This document shows, in pieces, positions 15,505-22,714 of a stretch of DNA of 22,714 nt. The position numbers and the translations under genes were made by a program. Numbering within the stretch: the stretch's first letter is position 1; each line of letters begins with the position of its first letter. Under the pieces are notes generated by a model that saw only the letters and a program-made list of their open reading frames with translations, made no database searches and was not told where the DNA came from. This DNA is from JBBRCE01 sp038205115 (lineage in GTDB: Bacteria; Planctomycetota; Planctomycetia; Pirellulales; JBBRCE01): NCBI GenBank assembly GCA_038205115.1, contig JBBRCE010000071.1, positions 1-22,714 on the forward strand, read 5' to 3'.

Positions 15505-15957
15505 CTAATCCCAAACGTACGCTTCGTGGAATTCCACGCCGTAGCGATCGAGCAGCGTGCGGAATTCGTCTTGAAAGGTTTGCTTGCGGTGACGATTTTC
15601 TTGATCGTCGATGTATGTCACGAGGGCGTCGAGATCCTTCGGGCTGACCGAAAAGCAACCGTATCCGCGCTGCCACGAAAAATCCGCTCGACCGGCTGCG
15701 ACTTTTTTCATCCAAATCGAAGACGACACCTTGAGCGACTGCACGAGATCGGCCATGGTTAACGTACGCGAAAGACGTATGGCCAGATGCACGTGATCGT
15801 TGACTCCGCCAACGCGGTAGGCTTCGCAACCGGCATTGCGGGCGACGGTCGCCAAATAGGCGTGAAGATCGAGTCGCACGCTCCCGATGATCGAGGGCGC
15901 GCGGTCCTTTGTACTGAATATGACGTGAACGATCACCAGACTGAGCGACTGCGGCAT
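15505..15957 (-). CDS. RAYT-type transposase (Y1_Tnp / REP-associated tyrosine transposase)
   Basis: The protein has 150 residues, the length of a single-domain IS200-like HUH transposase. The HUH motif is HVH (His55, His57) in GVNDHVHLAIRL. The likely nucleophile is Tyr115 in VTYIDDQENRH, and the C-terminal block with TFQDEF and YGVEFHEAYVWD is what I know from REP-associated tyrosine transposases. These enzymes nick and rejoin single-stranded DNA at hairpins and are usually single-copy and domesticated. No partner tnpB is present. The gene is bracketed by inverted hairpin modules: one ends 10 bases past its stop codon, and the other begins 10 bases before its start codon. No ribosome binding site is visible. 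A TATAAT box in the right 47-bp repeat lies 105 bases upstream and could serve as promoter. Confidence 0.9.
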   Translation of the reverse strand: MPQSLSLVIVHVIFSTKDRAPSIIGSVRLDLHAYLATVARNAGCEAYRVGGVNDHVHLAIRLSRTLTMADLVQSLKVSSSIWMKKVAAGRADFSWQRGYGCFSVSPKDLDALVTYIDDQENRHRKQTFQDEFRTLLDRYGVEFHEAYVWD

Positions 15958-15967
15958 ACGATGGAAC

Positions 15968-16048
15968 GGGCTTTCAGCCCTAAAGTCGATGTTGTGGTTC
16001 CGTGCCTGGGACTTCGTCCCAGGCTGATATGAAACGCACCTGCGGTGC
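15968..16048 (-). repeat. REP-like hairpin module, right copy, inverted
   Basis: Read from left to right the hairpins are GGGCT-TTC-AGCCC (15968-15980), CCTGGGACTTCGTCCCAGG (16005-16023) and GCACC-TGC-GGTGC (16036-16048). On the minus strand this is the same order, with GAA loops, as the left module at 15414-15494. The middle hairpin is identical in all 19 bases, and the flanking ATATCAG is also shared. It lies in the leader of the transposase gene. Confidence 0.75.
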
Positions 16049-16060
16049 TAACGGCCGCCC

Positions 16061-16107
16061 GATTATATCGCTGCATCGTTGCCGTTGTTAGCAGACTGCG
16101 GTTCACG
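16061..16107. repeat. 47-bp direct repeat, right copy, with TATAAT box facing left
   Basis: This copy matches 15246-15292 at 45 of 47 positions. Read leftward it has CTAACA, 18 bp, then TATAAT (16067-16062), pointing at the transposase gene. It also forms the last 14 codons (REPQSANNGNDAAI) and the stop codon of the small membrane-protein gene. Confidence 0.7.
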
Positions 16108-16473
16108 ATACCAGTGCGTCCAAAACACCGTGGCAATCAGACCACCCAGCGCATAGCAAAAGATGTCCAGGTAGTCGGCCGTCGCCAAATGCTCGAACGT
16201 TTTTGTTTTTGGCAGGTAGACTTCGAACACCCACGACCAGAGCACAAGCGGAATCAACAACTCATGTCTGCGTGGCGGTTCATCCGTGCGACGGAGCCCA
16301 ATTCGGCGAGCAAACCAGAGCATGATCGGAATCCAAAACGGCAGGCAAATCAGATCATTGAGGTAGTCGCTTGAAAACCGATTAGGAAAATACGGCTTCA
16401 TGACAAAGCGATTGACGAAGTACGTCGTCAGACAAAACAAGAACAGCGGATCTTTGAGGTACGCAAATCGCAT
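16063..16473 (-). CDS. Small membrane protein with four predicted helices, unknown function
   Basis: From the ATG at 16473 the protein has 136 residues. Hydrophobic segments at about 8-24, 37-56, 71-88 and 100-118 suggest four membrane helices, joined by a basic loop with RRTDEPPRRHE. I do not recognise the family; a distant VanZ-like protein is possible but not supported by any motif. The C-terminal 14 residues (123-136) are encoded by the right copy of the 47-bp repeat, so the original C-terminus may have been replaced. The ATG lies 5 bases after the TGA of the GspG-like gene, so the two genes are very likely translated from one message. An upstream TTG overlapping that TGA is an alternative start. 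Confidence 0.75.
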   Translation of the reverse strand: MRFAYLKDPLFLFCLTTYFVNRFVMKPYFPNRFSSDYLNDLICLPFWIPIMLWFARRIGLRRTDEPPRRHELLIPLVLWSWVFEVYLPKTKTFEHLATADYLDIFCYALGGLIATVFWTHWYREPQSANNGNDAAI

Positions 16474-16478
16474 CGAGC

Positions 16479-17114
16479 TCAATGCCCGTTGGGGATATGC
16501 ATGACGCTAATGATCACGGCAAACAGCATTGCAACTCCTGCCGTGAAGACAATCTCAATCAGCACAATCAACCATTGGGGACGAATGTTCGGCGGCCGCC
16601 TGACTTGATACGCGCCGATGCCAAATGTACAGACGCCCGCCAGCCCGCAACCCAGCAGCATTCCGAATCCGCCACCGTAACGTAGCCACTGGCCAAAGGT
16701 CGGCCGCGTGTCGACCGTTCGCCAATTTTCGCTGGTCATGTCCGCATCCAAGCCAACGCCGCCTGGTTGGTTGTCGCGTCCAAGGGATGTCGCCAGCCAA
16801 CCGTTGTTGTCGCTGGTCCACTGAATCGGATGACCCCAACCGTCCTTAAGCTGGCTCTCGCCATCTAACGCGTTATTCAGTCGCGCCCTGCGGATTTCGG
16901 CCAGCGACTTTGGATAAGTGCCGAACTGTTGCCGATACTCATTGACGGATTTTTCGAGCGACTCGAGCGTTCGCTGCGTTAAAGTCGTAAGCGTTCGCAA
17001 TACCTGCGGGTCGCTATGTTCGTCCCAGCAGACGTAAGACGAAGTCGCGGTAACGCAGATTGCTGCCAGCGTCCACGCGATGAAGCTCGGCCAAAACAGT
17101 TTTTGCGAAGACAT
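16479..17114 (-). CDS. Membrane protein with a GspG-like (pseudopilin) core domain
   Basis: The protein has 211 residues. A hydrophobic helix at 8-28 anchors the N-terminus. Residues about 40-130 resemble the C-terminal domain of the type II secretion major pseudopilin GspG: a helix with LEKSVNEYRQQFGTYPKSLA (53-72), then DGWGHPIQW (91-99) and LGRDNQPGGVGLDAD (111-125). The latter matches the calcium-loop pattern of GspG. Two more membrane helices follow (about 146-168 and 181-206), which no pseudopilin has. There is no Gly-Phe-Thr-Leu-Glu prepilin peptidase site at the N-terminus. It therefore looks like a GspG-type domain displayed outside the cytoplasm on a multi-pass protein. Function unknown. 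It is co-transcribed with the small membrane protein downstream and divergent from the BrkB gene. Confidence 0.8.
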   Translation of the reverse strand: MSSQKLFWPSFIAWTLAAICVTATSSYVCWDEHSDPQVLRTLTTLTQRTLESLEKSVNEYRQQFGTYPKSLAEIRRARLNNALDGESQLKDGWGHPIQWTSDNNGWLATSLGRDNQPGGVGLDADMTSENWRTVDTRPTFGQWLRYGGGFGMLLGCGLAGVCTFGIGAYQVRRPPNIRPQWLIVLIEIVFTAGVAMLFAVIISVMHIPNGH

Positions 17115-17267
17115 GACGACGTTTCGCTGGGGGTGCGTCCAACCGTCGTTCAGTGTAATGCACGATTGCTGGCGCGTCGAATCGAAGATCGAGTTTACAA
17201 ACTGCGGAACGTGATTTGCACCTCAATGGTTTTGGATCGTGCAACCGCACTCACGGAATTCGCTGCC

Positions 17268-18194
17268 ATGCCTGACGACAATCTGAAACAACCTCCGGAA
17301 CAACCCCGGCCAAATTCCTGGTGGCAGGTTTTTCGACGGGCTTACCAACAGTGGCAACAGCACAATGCGCCGCGATTGGGCGCGGCGCTGGCGTATTACA
17401 CGGTGTTTTCGATTGCTCCGCTGCTGATCATCGTGATTGCGATAGCCGGCTTCTTTTTAGGCGCAGAAGCCGTCCGAGGCGGATTGCATAGCGAACTGAC
17501 GAGCCTGCTCGGCACGGACGCGGCCACCGGCATCGAAGGCATGGTGGCCAACGCTCATCAGGAAAAAACCGCCGGCATTTGGGCGACAATCTTTGGTCTT
17601 GCAGCGCTCATCTTCGGCGCGATGGGTGTCTTTCTGCAACTTAAAGGCGCCCTCAACACCATCTGGGAGGTCGAAGTCAAACGCCGCGGGGGCTGGTGGG
17701 GATTCGTCCGCGACTACTTCTTATCGTTCACCATGGTGCTAAGCGTGGCCTTCCTGCTGTTGGTGTCGCTGGTGTTGAGCGCCGCGCTGGCGGCCTTCAA
17801 TCACTTCGTCGGCAAGCACATGCCAGCCTACGACGTCTTACTGCAAATTCTGGATGTTGTCTTATCGCTGGGAGTCGTCACGTTTTTATTCGCCATGATT
17901 TACAAGGTGTTGCCGGAAGTGCCCATCGATTGGCGCGATGTCTGGCTCGGCGCGCTGATGACGTCCTTACTGTTTACGATCGGAAAATATGCGATTGGCG
18001 TCTACATCGGCCAGACGGCCGTCGGCTCCAGCTACGGGGCGGCCGGCTCGCTGGTGATTGTGATGGTCTGGGCGTATTACTCGGCGCAAATTCTCTTCAT
18101 GGGTGCCGAATTCACTAAGGCGCATGCGGCTTACCGCCGCAATCAAGCTCTACGGAGTTCGCTGTCTGCGGCGCAAGGCCGGCGGACCGCGTGA
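17268..18194 (+). CDS. YihY/BrkB family inner membrane protein
   Basis: The protein has 308 residues. It has the family start APRLGAALAYYTVFSIAPLL (34-53) and six hydrophobic segments (about 42-64, 104-125, 152-176, 191-213, 226-247, 258-280). The motif GSSYGAAGSLVIVMVWAYYS (253-272) followed by ILFMGAEFTKAHA is typical of the YihY/BrkB proteins, once mislabelled as RNase BN. Their molecular role is still unclear; some members affect serum resistance or transport. The N-terminal 30 and C-terminal 20 residues are polar and lie in the cytoplasm by the positive-inside rule. I chose ATG 17268 (GGA 10 bases upstream); an ATG at 17226 would add 14 residues. It has its own promoter region in the 153-bp divergent gap. 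Confidence 0.92.
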   Translation: MPDDNLKQPPEQPRPNSWWQVFRRAYQQWQQHNAPRLGAALAYYTVFSIAPLLIIVIAIAGFFLGAEAVRGGLHSELTSLLGTDAATGIEGMVANAHQEKTAGIWATIFGLAALIFGAMGVFLQLKGALNTIWEVEVKRRGGWWGFVRDYFLSFTMVLSVAFLLLVSLVLSAALAAFNHFVGKHMPAYDVLLQILDVVLSLGVVTFLFAMIYKVLPEVPIDWRDVWLGALMTSLLFTIGKYAIGVYIGQTAVGSSYGAAGSLVIVMVWAYYSAQILFMGAEFTKAHAAYRRNQALRSSLSAAQGRRTA

Positions 18195-18532
18195 AGAAAG
18201 CCGCAATTTTCCACTGGGCGGCGGCCCATTGACAGGTGGCTTTTCGCAATCCGATCCAACCGCTCCCAAGCGTCCGCCCACTCGTGAGTTGCATTTCAGG
18301 ACTTGGCTTTCGACGGTGTCATCTAGACGTCTGTTTAGTTCAGCTCGCTAAGTGTTTGACGGTTTGATGGCCGTCAAGTACGATGGTCAGTGAACGCCAA
18401 CGTTTCGGCAATGCTAGTCCTGACGTACCGTGAAATGTCTGCGGCCTGTATTGTCGACTCTGCGCGATTGATTGCCCAACAAGTTTTTTGGTCTTTGCGG
18501 TCCACAGAAATTGCATAACAAGGGTTTAATCA
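18195..18532 (+). other. Intergenic stretch ahead of the repeat-rich surface protein gene
   Basis: About 340 bp without a supportable gene. A small stem (TGGGC/GCCCA with a 4-nt loop, 18215-18228) lies 21 bases past the BrkB-type gene and could be a weak terminator. The promoter with overlapping inverted repeat at 18356-18384 is described separately. AAGGG at 18520-18524 is the likely ribosome binding site for the start codon at 18533. Confidence 0.4.
18356..18384 (+). promoter_or_regulatory. Predicted promoter overlapped by a perfect inverted repeat
   Basis: TTGACG (18356-18361), a 17-bp spacer and TACGAT (18379-18384) make a fair sigma-70-type promoter for the gene at 18533. The perfect inverted repeat TTGACGG-8nt-CCGTCAA (18356-18377) covers the -35 box and almost all of the spacer, where a repressor would block RNA polymerase. 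The leader would be about 140 nt. Confidence 0.4.
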
Positions 18533-21500
18533 ATGGCAGATTCGTGCCGATTTTCGTTCACAATGGCAAATGCGGTTCAGGTTCGACGTAAGCTTCGCAG
18601 AGTTTCCGTTGGTTTGGTTGCGGCAGCGATTCTATCGTTGCAATACGCACCGCTTGCCAGTGCTGCCACTTACTATTGGGACACCAACGGCACTGCCGCT
18701 GGCTTCGGAACTGCCAGCGGTATGTTGGGCACCAGTGCATTTTGGAGTACCAGCGCGGCTGGAACGACCGCAACCGCAAATTCCGCTGTGACTACCGCCG
18801 ACGCGGTCAATTTTGGAACCGCAACACTCGCCTTGGGCGCGGGTACGATTTCGGTCGGCTCGGTCAACGCGGGCGCCATCACGTTTGGTTCCGCGTCTGG
18901 TGCCATTGTCCTATCGGGTGGCGACATCACTTTGGCTGCCACGGAAGTGATTACGGTCAACAATGCCGCGGATACTATCGATTCCGCGCTTGCAGGCGCG
19001 TCCACCAGTCTGACCATCAATAGTTTTGGGACGCTGACATTCACCGTAGCAAACAGCTACACCGGCTCGACGAATCTCAACGGCGGCACGCTCATCGTGG
19101 GAGGCGCCGCTGGAGCGCTCAGTAGCTCCACCGCTTTGAAGTTGGGCAACGCCACCTTCACATACAGCGCCATGGGCGCCGATCAGGCGTTGAGCGGTCT
19201 GACAGTCAATGCCGGTGCCTCTGTCGTCAATAACAGCTCCGGCAGTCACATACTGGACCTCGGCACCATCGTGAGAACGGGCGGTCAATTTGGCACAGTC
19301 AATTTCGGGAATACCGCAGGCGCAATCAACACGAGCGCCAGCAACGTCAATGGCATGATCGGGCCGTGGGCGTCGTTTGGGGTGGGCACCGGTCTGAAGT
19401 ACGCCGTCTCCAACAGCGGTGCAGCGATCACGGGTCTGACGGGTACCACGGCAATGGCCGCCGATCTGAACGACGTCACGGACGCGACCGCGAACTACGA
19501 GTATTCCGCCGCAGCAACCACAACCTCGGATCTTACTGCAAACACTCTGCGTTACTCGGGCGCAGCTACCGCAACGGTTATTGGAAATGCCAACAAACTG
19601 ACTTTGAACGGACTGATGAATGCCGGCACCGGCCTGCTGACGATTTCTGGTGGGCCGAGCACTGGCGGTATTGTTATCGGCAGCACGAATGAATTGGTCG
19701 TCACCGCAAACTCGCAGGGCACCAACATTTCGGCAGTGATCGCAAACGGTAGCGCGGCAGGAAGCGTCACCTACAGCGGCGGTGGCACATTGACGCTGTC
19801 GGGTGCAAATCTGTTTACCGGTAGCGTCAACGTGACTGCAGGAACCTTGACGCTCGCCAATACCAACGCTTTTACCGGGGGCGTTAACATCAGCGGCGGA
19901 GCCCTGAAGCTGGGCAATGCCGGTGCCCTGAATTCCACCGCTCCCAACGTCGTGACCTTCGGTGCCGGAAGCACAGGCAGACTCACGCTCAACGGCAACA
20001 ACGTGACCATCAAGACGCTGAACAGCAGCGCCACGCTTGGCAGCCCGATCGTCGAAAATGCCAGTGCCACGCCGGCCTCGCTGACCGTCGGCAATTCCGC
20101 GAACACGCCCAGCACCTACGCGGGCAGCATCCAAGACGGCGCCGGCGGCGGTGCCTTGACACTGGTTAAGAGCGGCACCGGAGTCCTGACACTTTCTGGC
20201 AACAACTCTTATAGTGGCGGCACGGTCATCAACGCGGGGAAAGTCATTGCGAGTAGTAGTACCACCGCACTTGGCACCGGGACGATCACATTCAATGCGT
20301 CGGCGCAACTCCAACCTTTTTCAGGTGGTGCGCCGCCGGGTACTTATGCGTATCCGCAGGGCATCGCTCTCAATAACGGTGCAATCGCTTCATTCGGCGG
20401 AAACGGCCAATATTATTTTAATGGCAACGTCACCGGAAACGGTGGCATCACCGCCGCAACATTCAGCTTCGGTTCCGTCGTTTTCCTCAATGGCACGAAT
20501 AACACCTTTACAGGTCCGATCGTCGTTGGGCCGGGTGGCGGCGGCAGCAACTGGTTCAACGTCAGCTTGGCGAGTCTAGCGGACAGTGCCACGGCAAACG
20601 GCACAATCCAACTCGCCAACGGTTCAACCTACAACAGTGCGGGCCGCACGGATGGCTTCATCTGGACGGGCGTCACGAACTTGGTTCTCAATAACCGACA
20701 ACTCGTGGTCGCGAGCACCACCATACAGGGTGGGAGTTTTTACAACAACAGCACGAATAACAGCTCGATCACGATCAATACCGACGTGACCGGAGCTGTC
20801 GGAAGTTTGACCGGCACTTCCAGAATTCTTTCTCTCGGCGGCACCAGTACGGCTGTAAATACCATTGCGGGGGCGATCGTCGACGGTTCAGGAGTGACGC
20901 TCGCTCCGACGATCACGGCCGGAAAGTGGATCTTTTCTGGCGCCAACACCTACAGTGGTGGCACGACTCTTAGCGCGGGTTCTCTGATCGCCCGGAGTGC
21001 CACCGCCTTGGGCACGGGAAATGTCACCGCAGCAACCAATACCATTCTGACCTACAGTGCCGCGACCGATGCACAACTGGCCATCGGCGGATCACTTGCG
21101 ATCACCGGCGGAACGAGCTCCGTTCTCGGCACGTCCGTCGGTGCTACGGCCACCAGCGCGGAGATTAACGTCACAGGCTCGGCCGTCATTAGTAATGCCG
21201 CGCAGAAGATCAACATCTACGGTGTGAACGGCGGCACGCACTTCGCCGGTCTCGTCACGCTCATTCATTCCGGGGACGGATCGAGTTTAGCGCCCGCGAC
21301 GGCACCAACTCTGGGAACGGTGTTCAACAATACGGATTTCACAATCAACCTCACGGCCGGTGATGGCGGCACTCCCTTCACCCGTACTGACACAGACGTT
21401 CAAGCGACCACCGTTTCAGCCACGGCTTTGACCAGCGCTTTCTGGATTGGCGGCCTGACCGGAAACACCAATGTTTGGGCCGCCTCAAACGGCAGCACGA

Positions 21501-22714
21501 CGAGCAACTGGGTCGCCACTTCCGGCGGCAGCGCCCAGGCGTTGACGCCTGGCGCAGGTGCGGATGTCACTTTCTCGAATTCGACGGTCACCACCGCGCC
21601 CACCGCCACGGTGCTCGGCTCGGACATGAGCGTCAAAAGTCTGACGATCTCCGACAACGCCAACAACTTTGCGCTCAATGCTGACGGTTACGCGCTCACG
21701 ATCGGCAGTGGTGGTATCACAAAGAATAACACGACTGCCAAAACGGCCACAATTGCAGCCAACGTCGTACTCGCCGCGAATCAGACCTGGAGCAACTCCG
21801 ATACAACCAACGCGTTGGTGGTTTCCGGCGTGGTTTCCGGCGCATTTAATTTGACGAAAGACGGCGCCGGCACTGTGACGCTCATGGGCATCGACACGTA
21901 CTCGGGGTTGACGACAATCAACGCCGGCACACTGCAACTCGGCAATGGTGCCATTGCAAACGACGGCACCATCGCCAACACAACCGGCATCGTTAACAAC
22001 GGCACGTTAATCTACAACCGTTTCGGCAGTTTGTCTTCCAGCGTGGCGATTAGCGGCACGGGCGTCGTGACCAAGCTGGGCGCTGGCACTCAAACGCTCA
22101 ACGCCACTAACACCTACACTGGTGCCACCAACATCCAAGCCGGCACGTTGGCTTTGGGAGCGGCAGGTTCGATTAACAACTCGTCGGTGATCGCACTTTC
22201 ACCCGGCGCAACCTACGATGTTTCGGCCGTCAGCGGTTATGCGTTGACTCAGACGCTCACCGCCAAGGGCGCAGGAACCGCCAACATCATCGGCGCGATC
22301 AACGCCGGCGCCAAAACGCTGGATCTCAAAGACGGTGTCAACATTGGCACACTGGCTTTGAGCAGCGACCTGAATCTTAACGGCGCTACGTTGACGTTCG
22401 ATTTATCCGCCACCACCAGCGATCAAATTGCCGTGACTGGCGCCACCACGCTGGCCGGCACTAACACCATTAACGTCGCGCCGCTGACGGCCGCCACCAG
22501 CCTGGCGGTCGGCACGCACGCTTACACGTTGATCACCGCTGGCAGCGGACTCGTCAGTAGCAGTTTTGCGTTAAGCAGTTCGACTGTCACACTGAATTCG
22601 ACCACCTACAATTTCAGCCTTTCTGGCGATGCGACACACGAATATCTGGATATTTCAACCGGTTCTGCGGCCGTCGCCGGCACGTGGAACGTCAACGCCT
22701 CGGGTTCTTGGAAC
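18533..22714 (+). CDS. Giant secreted protein with autotransporter-associated beta-strand repeats, 5' part
   Basis: The frame is open for 1394 codons to the right edge, so the C-terminus is missing. A signal peptide with a long basic N-region (VQVRRKLRRVSVGLVAAAI) is probably cut after LASA at residue 44. The rest is Gly/Thr/Ser/Ala/Asn-rich with the repeat pattern of PATR (autotransporter-associated beta strand) proteins: (G)GTLTLSG.N.Y.G.T.I..GTL. I count six clear units, near 19022, 19778, 20171, 20927, 21857 and 22072. These predict a long right-handed beta-helix. Trp-rich module headers ending in a D-(A/V)-(N/T)-F pattern occur at 18671-18814 and 21440-21580, and a third seems to begin at 22679. 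In planctomycetes such proteins often end in a sorting signal instead of a beta-barrel; this cannot be checked here. The start is supported by AAGGG eight bases upstream; an in-frame ATG at 18563 is the alternative. Confidence 0.88.
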   Translation, partial: MADSCRFSFTMANAVQVRRKLRRVSVGLVAAAILSLQYAPLASAATYYWDTNGTAAGFGTASGMLGTSAFWSTSAAGTTATANSAVTTADAVNFGTATLALGAGTISVGSVNAGAITFGSASGAIVLSGGDITLAATEVITVNNAADTIDSALAGASTSLTINSFGTLTFTVANSYTGSTNLNGGTLIVGGAAGALSSSTALKLGNATFTYSAMGADQALSGLTVNAGASVVNNSSGSHILDLGTIVRTGGQFGTVNFGNTAGAINTSASNVNGMIGPWASFGVGTGLKYAVSNSGAAITGLTGTTAMAADLNDVTDATANYEYSAAATTTSDLTANTLRYSGAATATVIGNANKLTLNGLMNAGTGLLTISGGPSTGGIVIGSTNELVVTANSQGTNISAVIANGSAAGSVTYSGGGTLTLSGANLFTGSVNVTAGTLTLANTNAFTGGVNISGGALKLGNAGALNSTAPNVVTFGAGSTGRLTLNGNNVTIKTLNSSATLGSPIVENASATPASLTVGNSANTPSTYAGSIQDGAGGGALTLVKSGTGVLTLSGNNSYSGGTVINAGKVIASSSTTALGTGTITFNASAQLQPFSGGAPPGTYAYPQGIALNNGAIASFGGNGQYYFNGNVTGNGGITAATFSFGSVVFLNGTNNTFTGPIVVGPGGGGSNWFNVSLASLADSATANGTIQLANGSTYNSAGRTDGFIWTGVTNLVLNNRQLVVASTTIQGGSFYNNSTNNSSITINTDVTGAVGSLTGTSRILSLGGTSTAVNTIAGAIVDGSGVTLAPTITAGKWIFSGANTYSGGTTLSAGSLIARSATALGTGNVTAATNTILTYSAATDAQLAIGGSLAITGGTSSVLGTSVGATATSAEINVTGSAVISNAAQKINIYGVNGGTHFAGLVTLIHSGDGSSLAPATAPTLGTVFNNTDFTINLTAGDGGTPFTRTDTDVQATTVSATALTSAFWIGGLTGNTNVWAASNGSTTSNWVATSGGSAQALTPGAGADVTFSNSTVTTAPTATVLGSDMSVKSLTISDNANNFALNADGYALTIGSGGITKNNTTAKTATIAANVVLAANQTWSNSDTTNALVVSGVVSGAFNLTKDGAGTVTLMGIDTYSGLTTINAGTLQLGNGAIANDGTIANTTGIVNNGTLIYNRFGSLSSSVAISGTGVVTKLGAGTQTLNATNTYTGATNIQAGTLALGAAGSINNSSVIALSPGATYDVSAVSGYALTQTLTAKGAGTANIIGAINAGAKTLDLKDGVNIGTLALSSDLNLNGATLTFDLSATTSDQIAVTGATTLAGTNTINVAPLTAATSLAVGTHAYTLITAGSGLVSSSFALSSSTVTLNSTTYNFSLSGDATHEYLDISTGSAAVAGTWNVNASGSWN

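Noticed and set aside
15505..15957. Complete IS200/IS605 insertion sequence
   Set aside because: There is no tnpB, and the flanking inverted multi-hairpin modules and C-terminal YVWD fit a RAYT better than a classical IS200 element.
18911..20314. Long minus-strand open frame (467 codons) opposite the repeat-rich surface protein
   Set aside because: It is a shadow of the plus-strand gene. The predicted product has no domain-like pattern, and the plus-strand frame has the signal peptide and the PATR repeats.

Overview
The window looks like a GC-rich planctomycete chromosome, probably of the Pirellulales. The support is the combination of proteins: a BBP2-type porin start, a polysaccharide export protein with the planctomycete-style stretch ending in AQGEYVGHART, an N-terminal zinc-ribbon/C-terminal membrane protein, a huge secreted protein with autotransporter-associated beta-strand repeats, and a RAYT-type transposase ending in YVWD. 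This is my reading of family resemblance, not a database result. There are no tRNA or rRNA genes, no CRISPR array and no phage genes that I can see.

Layout. 1-424 (minus): 5' end of an exported porin-like gene. 843-3051 (minus): the housekeeping run ribH, nusB, ftsY (riboflavin synthesis, transcription antitermination, SRP receptor). 3427-7056 (plus): an envelope cluster made of a TPR-containing lipoprotein, a Wza-like SLBB/polysaccharide export protein and a zinc-ribbon membrane protein. 7314-8303 (plus): a J-domain co-chaperone of the CbpA type. 8749-13225 (plus): an unrecognised 279-residue protein, then a tight pair consisting of a fused circularly permuted ATP-grasp/alpha-E protein and a transglutaminase-like protease, a set known from predicted peptide-modification operons. 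13253-17114 (minus): a methyltransferase, a secreted esterase, a RAYT transposase inside hairpin modules, a small four-helix membrane protein and a membrane protein with a GspG-like core. 17268-18194 (plus): a YihY/BrkB membrane protein. 18533 to the right end (plus): the first 1394 codons of an autotransporter-repeat surface protein.

The most distinctive part is 15246-16107. A single-domain HUH transposase (RAYT) is bracketed by two inverted copies of a three-hairpin module with 3-nt loops. The whole is surrounded by a 47-bp direct repeat (45/47 identical) that carries a TATAAT box facing left in both copies. One copy is placed to drive the esterase; the other overlaps the end of the neighbouring membrane-protein gene and is placed to drive the transposase. 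Other points worth attention are the ATP-grasp/alpha-E/transglutaminase locus with an unknown possible partner, a GspG-like domain in an unexpected multi-pass protein, and a perfect inverted repeat lying over a predicted promoter of the repeat-rich surface protein.
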